Source: Niastella sp. OAS944 (lineage in GTDB: Bacteria > Bacteroidota > Bacteroidia > Chitinophagales > Chitinophagaceae). From it: a stretch of 64,000 nt of DNA. Positions within the stretch are counted from its first letter, which is position 1. Each line of letters starts with the position of its first letter. The position numbers and the translations under genes are program-made. Positions 1 to 7,708 of this stretch are shown piece by piece. The notes under the pieces are model-generated. The model saw nothing but the letters and a program-made list of their open reading frames with translations. It searched no databases and had not been told where the DNA came from. The stretch lies in the NCBI GenBank assembly GCA_024809215.1, contig JANUBW010000001.1, positions 434,001 to 498,000 of the forward strand, read 5' to 3'.

Positions 1-1
1 T

Positions 2-847
2 GCATACAGGGTCTTGTATGCGCTTGCTTATGCAGCAAGTATGATCCCGATGTCGTTGCTTTATGTAATAGCGTCCTGTGCATTTTTCTTTACCTATTAT
101 ATTTTTGGATACAGGAAAACTGTTGTCATACAAAACATGGCACGTTCCTTTCCCGATAAGCGATATGCAGAAATTCATTGTATGGTGAAGAAGTTCTACG
201 GCTGCTTTGCCGACTATTTTGCCGAGATCACAAAAAGCATCTCGTTGCCGGCAGCAGTTCTCGAAAAAAAGATCATATTCGAAAACCTGGAACTGGTTGA
301 CAGGCATGTGAGTGCCGGACGAAATGTTATTGCCTGCCTGGGGCATTGCGGCAATTGGGAGATGTTGAATTTTATGCCTTACAAACTTCCCCACCGCATG
401 TATGCCATATATAAGCCCTTGCGGTGGGGAGTAATGAACAGGCTGATGATAAAACTTCGATCGCGTTTTGGCATGCAGCTGATACCAGACACATCGGTAG
501 TGCGTCATATGCTGAATAAAAGATCAATACCTGCAGTATACCTGTTCCTGGCAGATCAATGCCCACGTATACAAGACGAGAAATACAAATTTGAGTTGCT
601 AAACCAAAAGTCATACATTTTTTCAGGTATGGAGAAGCTGGCACAAATAAGCCAATCGGCTGTTGTTTACCTGCATATTACAATGCTCTCGAAAGGAAAT
701 TACAAGATCACCTGCGTACCTGTTTGCTCCGAAGCATCTTCTATGCATGTAGGCGAAATAACAAAGATCTATGCTGATCTACTCACAGAAAATATCAAAG
801 AAGAACCATACGGCTGGCTATGGACCCACAAACGGTGGAAACGGTAA
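2..847 (+). CDS. Lipid A biosynthesis (LpxL/HtrB-type) acyltransferase, 5' truncated
   Basis: Members of this family transfer a secondary acyl chain to lipid A at the inner membrane. The protein shows the LpxL/HtrB layout: a hydrophobic N-terminal segment, a YRKTVVIQN stretch, then the catalytic HxxxxE-type motif in GHCGNWEM, and later a FLADQ motif. It ends at WLWTHKRWKR, as is typical. The frame is open back to the window edge. The first usable start is a TTG at 14, but residues upstream of it still look like the family's N-terminus, so the real start is probably outside the window. The acyl chain and exact step (LpxL or LpxM) cannot be told. Confidence 0.88.
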   Translation, partial: AYRVLYALAYAASMIPMSLLYVIASCAFFFTYYIFGYRKTVVIQNMARSFPDKRYAEIHCMVKKFYGCFADYFAEITKSISLPAAVLEKKIIFENLELVDRHVSAGRNVIACLGHCGNWEMLNFMPYKLPHRMYAIYKPLRWGVMNRLMIKLRSRFGMQLIPDTSVVRHMLNKRSIPAVYLFLADQCPRIQDEKYKFELLNQKSYIFSGMEKLAQISQSAVVYLHITMLSKGNYKITCVPVCSEASSMHVGEITKIYADLLTENIKEEPYGWLWTHKRWKR

Positions 848-949
848 AAACAGTGCAATAAACATGGGGCATTAACGTTACTACTCCTTTTTCAATAGAT
901 CCGTAAAGGAATATCATTATTTAAACACCTATTCAGTCTAATCCTTCCC

Positions 950-2926
950 ATGAAAAATTTTACATTCCTGTTTTTTTTACTTATTACTTTTTCCATTTCC
1001 AATGCCCAATCAATGTTTAGCTGGGTAAAAAGTTCAACCAGTACTGGTCAACTGGCTCCTTCAGACGTAGTCGTGGATGCTTCCGGCAACGTATATACTA
1101 CAGGTTCTTTTGTCACCGATGCAGATTTCGATCCGGGTACAGGAACGCAGATCCTCACTTCAGCAGGTTCTGCCGATATCTTTATTACCAAACGGAGCCT
1201 TACCGGCGATCTGCTGTGGGCAAAAAGAATAGGCGATACCCGCACTGATGGGGGTACGGAAATTGGCCTGGATGCTTCGGGTAATGTGTATGTATCGGGA
1301 TATTTTAGCGGTACGGTTGATTTTGATCCAGGACCGGCTACCCAGCCCATGAGCGCTACGCTTAACCGGTACGGTATTTTTATTTTAAAACTGGATGCAT
1401 CGGGCAACTTCGTATGGGCTAAAAGTATGGTGGGCAATAATAACGCTACGGCCTGGGCCATGGCAGTTGATGCCGCGGGCAATGCGTATACGACCGGTGA
1501 TTTTTCAGGTACCGTTGATTTTGACCCTGGCGCAGGTGTGCAAAACCTAACGGCATTCGGCCGTGATATTTTTATTTCGAAAATAGATGCAAACGGTAAT
1601 TATGTATGGGCAAAAAGTATAACCAGCAGCAATACCAATGGTAACCGGGGAGTAAGTATTGCGGTAGATGCTATTGGCAATGTATATACAACAGGTGGAT
1701 TCAGGGGTGATGCAGATTTTGACCCGGGCCCGGGCACAAATATGTTAACACTCTCAGGCAGTACCGATGCCTATATCTTAAAACTGAATTCTTCGGGCGA
1801 CTTTGAATGGGCCAAAAGTTTGGGCGGCACTGCCGATGTATTTCCTACAGGCATAGCTGTAGATGCTTCTGGTGCTGTTTATTCAACGGGTTCTTTTGAA
1901 GGAACAGTTGATTTTGACCCTGGCACAGGAACACAGGACCTCACTTCAACAGGCCAGGAAGATATTTACATTTCAAAATTAGATGCTTCCGGAAACTACG
2001 TATGGGCTACCAGAATGGGCGAAAGTAACGACGATTATGCCAGTGGTATATCAATAGATGCTGCTGGTAATGTTTATACTACTGGCGTTTTTGAGGGAAC
2101 CATGGATGTTGATCCCGGCGGCGCCACACACGATCTCGTATCTGCAGGCGATGCCGATATTTTTGTTGTAAAATTAACTACTGCAGGCAGCTATGCATGG
2201 TCGGCCAATATAGGAAGCACATCCTATGATGCAGCAAATGCTATAACAGTAGCAAACGCCAACAACATATATCTTTTAGGTACTTTTGATGGCACCGTTG
2301 ATTTTGACCCCGGCACAGGAACACAGGACCTTACTTCGGCTACCAGTGAGGATACTTATATTTTACATCTCAGTCCCGATATTACCCTGCCACTTTCACT
2401 GCTGCATTTCGATGCCGTTGATAACAGTTCTTCAGTGCTGCTGCAATGGCAAACCACCAGAGAACAAAGCATGGCGGGTTTTGAAATAGAAAGAAGCACA
2501 AATGGAAAAAAATTCGAAACCATTGGTTCAATAGCTGTAAACAACGGATACAACCTGATAAACAATTATTCATTCACTGATTTACATCCGCTAACTGTAA
2601 AAAGTTATTATCGTTTGAAAATAAAAGACCAGGACGGACAATTTACCTATAGCCGTATCATTGCGTTAAGAAGAGAAAATAGTACACAGGGCTTACAGGT
2701 ATATCCCAACCCGGCAAAAAACATTTTGAATATAGAGTTAGACGCGCATGAAACGATTACCCTGCAAATATCCGATGTCACCGGTCATATCCTGTACCAA
2801 CAAAACAAAACCATGTATGGTAATACCAACTTTTCTGTGAACATTCAAACCCTGCCGGCCGGCAATTACTATTTGATCATAAAAGGAAAAAACACGCAAA
2901 AGATCCAGCAATTTTTGAAACAATAA
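950..2926 (+). CDS. Secreted SBBP-type beta-propeller repeat protein with T9SS C-terminal sorting domain
   Basis: A 658-aa secreted protein. A signal peptide (hydrophobic run ending near residue 19, NAQ) is followed by seven repeats of about 53-60 residues, each with a DASGNVYTTG-like strand, a DFDPG-like motif (DVDPG in the sixth), and a KLDASGNYVWAK-like strand. This fits the SBBP repeat family, which folds as a beta-propeller. Around residues 480-570 is a fibronectin-III-like stretch (FEIERSTNGKKF). The last 80 residues are a Por/type IX sorting domain starting at VYPNPAKN, so the protein is inferred to cross the outer membrane by T9SS. It stands alone and is followed by a strong terminator. 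Function is unknown; the acidic DFDPG motifs could bind a metal (inference). Confidence 0.88.
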   Translation: MKNFTFLFFLLITFSISNAQSMFSWVKSSTSTGQLAPSDVVVDASGNVYTTGSFVTDADFDPGTGTQILTSAGSADIFITKRSLTGDLLWAKRIGDTRTDGGTEIGLDASGNVYVSGYFSGTVDFDPGPATQPMSATLNRYGIFILKLDASGNFVWAKSMVGNNNATAWAMAVDAAGNAYTTGDFSGTVDFDPGAGVQNLTAFGRDIFISKIDANGNYVWAKSITSSNTNGNRGVSIAVDAIGNVYTTGGFRGDADFDPGPGTNMLTLSGSTDAYILKLNSSGDFEWAKSLGGTADVFPTGIAVDASGAVYSTGSFEGTVDFDPGTGTQDLTSTGQEDIYISKLDASGNYVWATRMGESNDDYASGISIDAAGNVYTTGVFEGTMDVDPGGATHDLVSAGDADIFVVKLTTAGSYAWSANIGSTSYDAANAITVANANNIYLLGTFDGTVDFDPGTGTQDLTSATSEDTYILHLSPDITLPLSLLHFDAVDNSSSVLLQWQTTREQSMAGFEIERSTNGKKFETIGSIAVNNGYNLINNYSFTDLHPLTVKSYYRLKIKDQDGQFTYSRIIALRRENSTQGLQVYPNPAKNILNIELDAHETITLQISDVTGHILYQQNKTMYGNTNFSVNIQTLPAGNYYLIIKGKNTQKIQQFLKQ

Positions 2927-2951
2927 TATTCCAGGTTTTATGCAGAGCGCT

Positions 2952-2989
2952 AAACACAAAAGCCCCGTAGCTACGGGGCTTTTGTGTTT
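2952..2989. terminator. 38-bp perfect palindrome, probable bidirectional terminator
   Basis: Two 19-nt arms (2952-2970 and 2971-2989) are exact reverse complements with no spacer. The GC-rich core GCCCCGTAGCTACGGGGC is flanked by A-rich and T-rich outer parts, so either strand gives a hairpin followed by U-rich RNA. It lies 26 nt after the stop of the SBBP protein. Confidence 0.88.
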
Positions 2990-3268
2990 TTGGGAATTAA
3001 CATTTTGTCCAAATAGCCACAAATATGATACTACACCTACATAAATATCTGGTCCGTCAGGTGCACTTATCCATTCTGCATCCTGCTGCCCCCACATATC
3101 ACCCGGGTTTACCGGACCGGATCAGATTAGAGACGTAAAGGTAGTAAACAAGCATGTCGGTTACAATAACCGATAGGTGGTATCTATTTCTTGCTGCATC
3201 GTTTTACTGCGCAGTTAAGATGCGCACTATCGTATTTTCTTTGTCAAAACATACAAATAACATCCGGC
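2990..3268. other. Intergenic stretch without a recognised gene
   Basis: I found no supported gene here. A minus-strand frame (3097 down to about 2990) reads as protein-like residues (DMWGQQDAEWISAPDG) but has a stop just upstream and runs into the terminator palindrome, so it is left uncalled. The plus-strand frame extending the next gene upstream has no homology I recognise. Confidence 0.4.
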
Positions 3269-3796
3269 ATGTCAACCATCAAAAGAGAACAACGAATTGA
3301 ATATATCAATGGATTTTTAGAAGCCACATCCAGAGTAAAAGATATACTAACACATAATTTAGGTGGGTTTAACCAGTTTATTTCTATTGATAAAAATAAT
3401 AACCTGGATGTATTGTCGAACCTTAAAAACTACATAATAAGTAACAAACCATATTATGACAAATACTTTATTGAAGCGGAACGATTTGAAAAAATGTTAG
3501 ATGACATTCAATTATCTCCAATTGCTAACTGGATAACCACATTACCAAAGCTAATAAGTGTGTGGACCTGTGATGCTGTATTAACTTCAATTCATGGAAG
3601 AAATGGATATCCGCTTTCCGAATACCTGGTAAATTTTTTATTGAAAGATTTTTTCAACCAATTTGAAAGTGAGGTCATACTTTACAAATTGTTACCAGAA
3701 TACGGGATCTGGCATTGGGGCGACTTAATGGGAGAAGAATATGTATTTGAGACTTCAGCCAGGATGTATATTTTGCATTTCGGGGAAAGCACATAA
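3269..3796 (+). CDS. Hypothetical protein, 175 aa
   Basis: I do not recognise this protein. I place the start at the ATG of MSTIKREQRIEYINGF, because the 26 upstream residues of the longer frame are compositionally different. The sequence is soluble-looking and rich in aromatic and acidic residues, with no signal peptide or membrane segment. It contains a SIHGRNGYPLSEYL stretch and an aromatic C-terminus (YGIWHWGDLMGEEYVF). Base composition is more AT-rich than its neighbours, which may point to horizontal acquisition (inference). A hairpin terminator follows directly. It looks like a monocistronic accessory gene. Confidence 0.7.
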   Translation: MSTIKREQRIEYINGFLEATSRVKDILTHNLGGFNQFISIDKNNNLDVLSNLKNYIISNKPYYDKYFIEAERFEKMLDDIQLSPIANWITTLPKLISVWTCDAVLTSIHGRNGYPLSEYLVNFLLKDFFNQFESEVILYKLLPEYGIWHWGDLMGEEYVFETSARMYILHFGEST

Positions 3797-3811
3797 AGTA
3801 CATAACACGAA

Positions 3812-3841
3812 AAAGCCGCCTCAATACATTGATGCGGCTTT
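3812..3841. terminator. Hairpin terminator between convergent genes
   Basis: 14-nt arms (3812-3825 and 3828-3841) pair with one mismatch around a 2-nt loop. The core is AAAGCCGC/GCGGCTTT. It sits between the plus-strand hypothetical gene and the minus-strand thioredoxin gene, so it can serve both. Confidence 0.8.
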
Positions 3842-3872
3842 CTGCAAATATTTCTCCTGCTAACTGTAACGC

Positions 3873-4190
3873 TTACATATGAGCCTGAATCTTTTTAAGC
3901 AGCACTGATTTTGGAGCGGCGCCTACATGCTTGTCAACTACCTGGCCACCTTTGATGAACAGGATGGCAGGAATAGAAGTGATGCCATAGTTTACGCTCA
4001 CTTCGGGGTTGTTATCTACATCCAGTTTACCAACCTTTACCTTTCCTTCGAACTCTTTCGCCAGTTCATCCACTACAGGCTTTATAGCGCGACAGGGCCC
4101 GCACCATTCAGCCCAAAAATCCACTACTGTTAACTGATCATGCTCCAATACTTCCCGTTTAAAATTCGCGTCTGTAAATGCAAATGCCAT
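3873..4190 (-). CDS. trxA: Thioredoxin
   Basis: A 105-aa cytoplasmic thioredoxin of normal length with no signal peptide. The redox-active WCGPC motif is at residues 29-33 inside VDFWAEWCGPC, and the cis-proline loop is TSIPAIL. It reduces protein disulfides and is re-reduced by thioredoxin reductase (family knowledge). The gene appears to stand alone with its own promoter about 40 nt upstream and a shared terminator downstream. Confidence 0.97.
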   Translation of the reverse strand: MAFAFTDANFKREVLEHDQLTVVDFWAEWCGPCRAIKPVVDELAKEFEGKVKVGKLDVDNNPEVSVNYGITSIPAILFIKGGQVVDKHVGAAPKSVLLKKIQAHM

Positions 4191-4228
4191 AATTGTATCT
4201 TTTAGATTTTTAATTCAATTTGCTATTA

Positions 4229-4259
4229 CAAATGTACCCAGGTTGCAGAGGCAGGACAA
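4229..4259 (-). promoter_or_regulatory. Bacteroidota-type promoter of trxA
   Basis: On the minus strand TTG (4259-4257) and TACATTTG (4236-4229) are separated by exactly 20 nt. This matches the Bacteroidota sigma-A consensus of TTG, 19-21 nt, TAnnTTTG. The trxA start codon is 38 nt downstream of the -7 element. Confidence 0.7.
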
Positions 4260-4297
4260 TGCACGATTTCCTCCAATCACTGCACTTTTTTCCCCGC

Positions 4298-5134
4298 TTA
4301 CTCCCCCGAATGCTGGTACGATTTACGGAATTGTTGCGGTGCAAGTCCGGCAAGGTTGGTGAACAGGCGAATAAAATAGTTAGGGTCCTCATACCCTAAC
4401 TTGTATCCTATTTCTTTGACACTTAAGGTAGTATGCGCCAATAGACGCTTGGCTTCCAGCATAATACGGTTCTTGATGATGTCGTTTGGCGTAATGGAAC
4501 TGTGTTTGGCGAGCCGTTTACTAAGGGCCTTGGGGGTCATATTTAACAGCTCGGCATAATCGGCAACGGCATGTTTGGTTGTATAATTCCATTCCACCAG
4601 TTGGCTGAATCTGCGGGCGAACTCCAGGTCGCCGGTACTTTCCGCTTCGGCATGATTTGCTTGTTTCCAGATACGGGTAGATTTGATAATGATCTGTTTT
4701 AGCAGTACACGGATCATTTCTTCCATTGTATTTTCATGACCGGAGAGTTCAGACCTGATATCGTTCAGAATGCGCTGGATCTCGAGCGACTGGGCGGCAT
4801 CGAGGTACACGACAGGAACGTCAAAGGCGTTATGAAAAAGGATACCGTCGCACGACACTTCGCTGTCATGCAATTCCACGCAGTAAAAATCGCGGTTATA
4901 ATAGAGCAATAGCCCTGTAGATTCCTGCAGTTGGTACCACTGGTTTGAGCTTATGAAGAACAGGGCATCCTGCTCCAGCTGATATTTGTTGAAATCGACT
5001 TGTATATTACCGCCTCTTTTAATAAAGAATACCTTTACATATTCCTTGTACAGCTCCGGGTCATAACCATCGGTAGCCCCGTTAAGTTCAGCCACCCCGA
5101 ATTTCTTTAAGTCGAACTGCTTGAATTGTCCCAT
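4298..5134 (-). CDS. AraC family transcriptional regulator
   Basis: A 278-aa regulator with an N-terminal cupin-like effector half (residues 1-150) and a C-terminal AraC/XylS double helix-turn-helix (about 180-275). The second helix region reads VKEIGYKLGYEDPNYFIRLFTNLAG, split here as VKEIGYKLGYEDPNYF and IRLFTNLAG, which is the family signature. I chose the ATG at 5134 rather than the TTG at 5179, because a TACATTTG promoter box lies between the two and would otherwise be coding. The effector is unknown. The neighbouring trxA and VOC genes do not clearly name a target. Confidence 0.9.
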   Translation of the reverse strand: MGQFKQFDLKKFGVAELNGATDGYDPELYKEYVKVFFIKRGGNIQVDFNKYQLEQDALFFISSNQWYQLQESTGLLLYYNRDFYCVELHDSEVSCDGILFHNAFDVPVVYLDAAQSLEIQRILNDIRSELSGHENTMEEMIRVLLKQIIIKSTRIWKQANHAEAESTGDLEFARRFSQLVEWNYTTKHAVADYAELLNMTPKALSKRLAKHSSITPNDIIKNRIMLEAKRLLAHTTLSVKEIGYKLGYEDPNYFIRLFTNLAGLAPQQFRKSYQHSGE

Positions 5135-5155
5135 AGGAAGAATAATTTCAGGGAA

Positions 5156-5163
5156 CAAATGTA
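5156..5163 (-). promoter_or_regulatory. Candidate -7 promoter element of the AraC gene
   Basis: TACATTTG on the minus strand, 21 nt upstream of the ATG at 5134, identical to the trxA -7 element. I could not place a TTG at the usual 19-21 nt spacing, so only half of the promoter is supported. Confidence 0.45.
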
Positions 5164-5271
5164 CAGGGTCTTCGACCAAAGCGTATCATTCTCTGGTTAT
5201 TTAGGATGCCGCTAACTTTTCGTTTTATTTCATTTTCTCAAGACTATCAAGTGAAGATTGAATAACTATTT

Positions 5272-5664
5272 TTATATTTTCATTTCAATCATCCATTGAT
5301 GTCCGAATGGGTCTTGAATATTTCCTTGCCGGTAACCATAATCGTAGTCCTGAGCAGGACTTAAAAGTGTTGCTCCGGCTTCCAATGCCTTATTCATTAC
5401 TGCATCCACATCGTCAACAAAAAGACCTATAAGGGTTGTTACACCTTTTATTTTATGTGGTTCAAGTTGTCCCTTCGCCGGCCGTTCCTCGTGCAAATGA
5501 AAAATTGTTCCGTCAATAGAAAGTTCAGCAACATGAACGCTACCATCATCGTTTCTCCACTGTTTAATTTCAACTGCTCCAAATGCATTTAAATAAAATG
5601 AAATATCTGAAACACCGCTCGGGATAAAAAGTTGCGGAGCAAAAAAGGTTTTATTATTTGTCAT
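5272..5664 (-). CDS. VOC family (glyoxalase/bleomycin resistance, PhnB-like) protein
   Basis: A 130-aa cytoplasmic protein with the paired beta-alpha-beta-beta-beta layout of the vicinal oxygen chelate superfamily. Recognisable parts are the N-terminal FYLNAFGAVEI, a central FHLHEE, GLFVDDVDAVMNKALEAGAT and the C-terminal DPFGHQWMIEM. Enzyme activity differs widely in this superfamily (glyoxalase, dioxygenase, antibiotic binding), so the substrate cannot be given. It lies 138 nt upstream of the AraC start on the same strand but is not obviously co-transcribed. Confidence 0.88.
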   Translation of the reverse strand: MTNNKTFFAPQLFIPSGVSDISFYLNAFGAVEIKQWRNDDGSVHVAELSIDGTIFHLHEERPAKGQLEPHKIKGVTTLIGLFVDDVDAVMNKALEAGATLLSPAQDYDYGYRQGNIQDPFGHQWMIEMKI

Positions 5665-5850
5665 CTTTCAATTTGTTTTAAATCAAAACTCTTTCTTTTT
5701 AACTTTCGGGCTCCGCAGCTGCAGCAACCTCAGACTACTATATCAGAGATCTGTACACTAATTTACTTCTTGTATTTATTATTAGCGTCTTTAATAACTC
5801 ATTAAATTGCTTATTAGCATCCTTTGCACAAACTAATTATCTACAATCAC

Positions 5851-5994
5851 ATGCATGGCGTTGGGACTGATGACCTGGAATTCCTGATCAGGTATGTACC
5901 CGAAATAAGAGAACAGGCTATTGACAGAATGTTACAGCAAAATCCCAGTGACTAGGACATGAAACTGGTGCAGCGCTACAGGCCGGGCGCTTAG
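5851..5994 (+). pseudogene. Remnant of a short-repeat protein with an in-frame amber codon
   Basis: A 34-codon frame from ATG 5851 ends at TAG 5953-5955. Reading through, the frame continues for 12 codons to TAG 5992-5994. The part before the stop (DLEFLIRYVPE) and the part after it (DMKLVQRYRPG) align as two copies of one short helical repeat, so similarity continues across the stop. This suggests decay of a tandem-repeat gene by a nonsense change. No upstream partner frame was found and no ribosome binding site is visible. Confidence 0.35.
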
Positions 5995-6001
5995 AACACT
6001 T

Positions 6002-6300
6002 CGTTCACCTTACCCAACCCTGTTTTTGAGAGGTCTGCGTGTGATACACCCTGCACCAACTCATTGCTTGAAAGCTTTGTTCAACTTATAGCCTTCACTA
6101 ACTCAGTGAATGAAAGCTTTTGCCAAATGTTTGACTTCATAAGTTATTTTTTCACGCCGCCAACTTAGTTTTTACCTCCACAAAGTTTGTTTTGCCTTGC
6201 CAAGGTTATTATTAAGTGACCATAACTCATTTTTTACCTTCACTAACTTACTTTCGGCGTTCACAGAGCAAGTTTACCTCAATACTAACTTCATGCAAGG
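6002..6300 (-). repeat. Degenerate 20-21 bp tandem array, left arm (CCAACTCAGTTTTT orientation)
   Basis: About 14 diverged units at 20-21 bp spacing, for example starting near 6097 (CTAACTCAGTGAATG), 6159 (CCAACTTAGTTTTTACC), 6220 (CATAACTCATTTTTTACC) and 6241 (ACTAACTTACTTTCGG). The shared core is CYAACTYAGTTTTT. Units touch each other without spacers and stop codons occur in all frames, so the arm is not coding. Near 6300 the array flips orientation. The same unit in the same arrangement occurs at 43169-43315. Confidence 0.7.
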
Positions 6301-6975
6301 GTAAACTTGAGTTGTGGACCTCTAAACTTGATTCATGCACACCCTATTTTGATCAATGGTCACCTAAAATTGATTAGTGATAGCTTTAAATCGATTGATG
6401 ATGGCCTTCAATTGTTCGGGGACGGTCAAAAACAAGTTGCTGATGCAAGAAAATAACTTTCGGAGCCACAAAACTAATTAATGGAGGCATGAACCTGATT
6501 TGTGGAAGCATGAACCTGATTACCTAAAGCATCAATTGATTCATGGAAGTGCAAAACAAACTTAGTGAGGCATAATATTGTGTTGGGGACGTACGAAAAA
6601 GAGTAGTGAGCACCCAAAACAAAATTATGAACGGGCAAAACCATTTATGCAATGCATCAAATTGATTCATGAAGCATCAACTTGAAAAAAGTAGTCAAAA
6701 CCAAAGTTGCTGGCATAGGCATATGCTCTGGTACATTCAGAAAAAGAGTTATGGGAATCAAAACTTGCGTTGGCGGACCCGGAAAAAGAGTTGGACAACT
6801 CAACTATTGCTCCGGGACATTCAGAAAATGAGTTATGGGAAGCTGAACTTGCGTTGGTGGACCCGGAAAAAGAGTTGGGCAACTCACATATTGCTCTGGT
6901 GAATTCAGATAATGAATTATGGAAAGCAAAACTTGCGTTGGAGAACCCGGAAAAAGAGTATTTAAGCTCTTTCTA
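6301..6975 (+). repeat. Degenerate 20-22 bp tandem array, right arm (inverted units)
   Basis: About 32 units with a 20-22 bp period in the reverse-complement orientation of the left arm. The core is AAACTGATTNRTGGA-like, for example near 6491 (AACCTGATTTGTGGAAGC), 6512 (AACCTGATTACCTAAAGC) and 6533 (AATTGATTCATGGAAG). The segment 6672-6713 is closely related to 43729-43770 in the second array. Short frames stay open here only because the period is close to a multiple of three. Confidence 0.7.
6734..6975 (+). repeat. 84-bp higher-order repeat inside the right arm
   Basis: Three copies begin at 6734, 6818 and 6902, exactly 84 bp apart (4 x 21). Each carries CATTCAGA-like, GAGTTATGGGAA-like, AAACTTGCGTTGG-like and GACCCGGAAAAAGAGTT-like 21-bp units; the third copy is shorter. 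The regular frame reads as 28-residue charged repeats (ELW..KLAL.DPEKEL) but has no ATG, so I treat it as non-coding. Confidence 0.75.
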
Positions 6976-6991
6976 ATAGCGGAGGCTCCAG

Positions 6992-7156
6992 TTAAATTTG
7001 GGATTGCAAAAGCTTTAGCAAACCGATCACCAACAGTATAAATGCCATGATCATGGCCAGAATGAAAGCCACTTCTTTTACTGTCCAGTTTTCACTTTCC
7101 CATTTAAATAATCCGAGCACATTAAGTTTAAACGTTTTTTTAATTCTATTGGCCAT
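6992..7156 (-). CDS. Possible 54-aa single-pass membrane protein
   Basis: I do not recognise a family. From the ATG at 7156 the frame gives a basic N-terminus (MANRIKKTFKLNVLGLFKWE), a WTVKEV stretch, then a hydrophobic segment of about 20 residues (VAFILAMIMAFILLVIGLLK) and a short tail. The positive-inside pattern suggests an N-in single-pass protein. A longer frame to 7276 exists, but the extra 40 residues look unlike protein. It ends 17 bp from the repeat array. It could also be a chance frame. Confidence 0.45.
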   Translation of the reverse strand: MANRIKKTFKLNVLGLFKWESENWTVKEVAFILAMIMAFILLVIGLLKLLQSQI

Positions 7157-7708
7157 AATAGTATTATTAATCGCGTTTTCACAAGCTCCCATTTTGCCCG
7201 ACCCAAAATTCCTACATAGTTTTGTTTTAACCGGTATGTAAGCGTTTATTATCGATTGCAAACGTTTGAGGCGCATTTAAAAGTCACGAACCACGCCCCT
7301 CTCCTCACCCCAAACCGCTTCTCTCTCCAACCATCCTGTACTTTCAGGGCTTTGAGTAGGTACATATTAACAATTACAACACAACAAATTGAATTTCAAT
7401 TACCATATTTACTGATGTAGCAGTTTTGACGTAGTCCTTTTCTTGATCTGGCCACTATTACTGACCAACTTTGTTACAGGAAATTTCAAGAAAGCTGCCA
7501 TGACTACGACCAAGCAACTGCCATATCCGGGACTACCACTTTACCGCCCTTACCTATTCCAAACCGGTAAGCGCAGGCTTCCTGCTATTCGTTTTCTGCA
7601 GTATTATTTCTATGGTAAGGCCTCATTTCCTGATCAATCAATCCTGTTGTTTCCAAAAAAGGGCTGCGCAATGCCCTGCGTCACTTCACAAAAAAAAGAT
7701 TGTTGTTT
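7157..7708. other. Upstream region of the SusC operon, no gene supported
   Basis: A 552-bp stretch. A plus-strand frame at 7443-7712 has no plausible protein pattern. The region is long for a Bacteroidota leader and may hold the operon promoter and regulatory site, but I could not identify a TTG/TAnnTTTG pair with confidence. Confidence 0.4.

Noticed and set aside
2738-3097. 119-aa minus-strand frame
   Set aside because: It overlaps the SBBP gene's sorting domain and passes through the terminator palindrome. Only about 30 residues look protein-like.
5134-5179. TTG start that would lengthen the AraC protein by 15 residues
   Set aside because: A TACATTTG promoter-like box lies within this stretch, 21 bp before the ATG.
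6669-6976. Overlapping frames of 68-77 aa in the first array, on both strands
   Set aside because: By-products of the 84-bp repeat. No ATG in the regular 28-residue frame and no known family.
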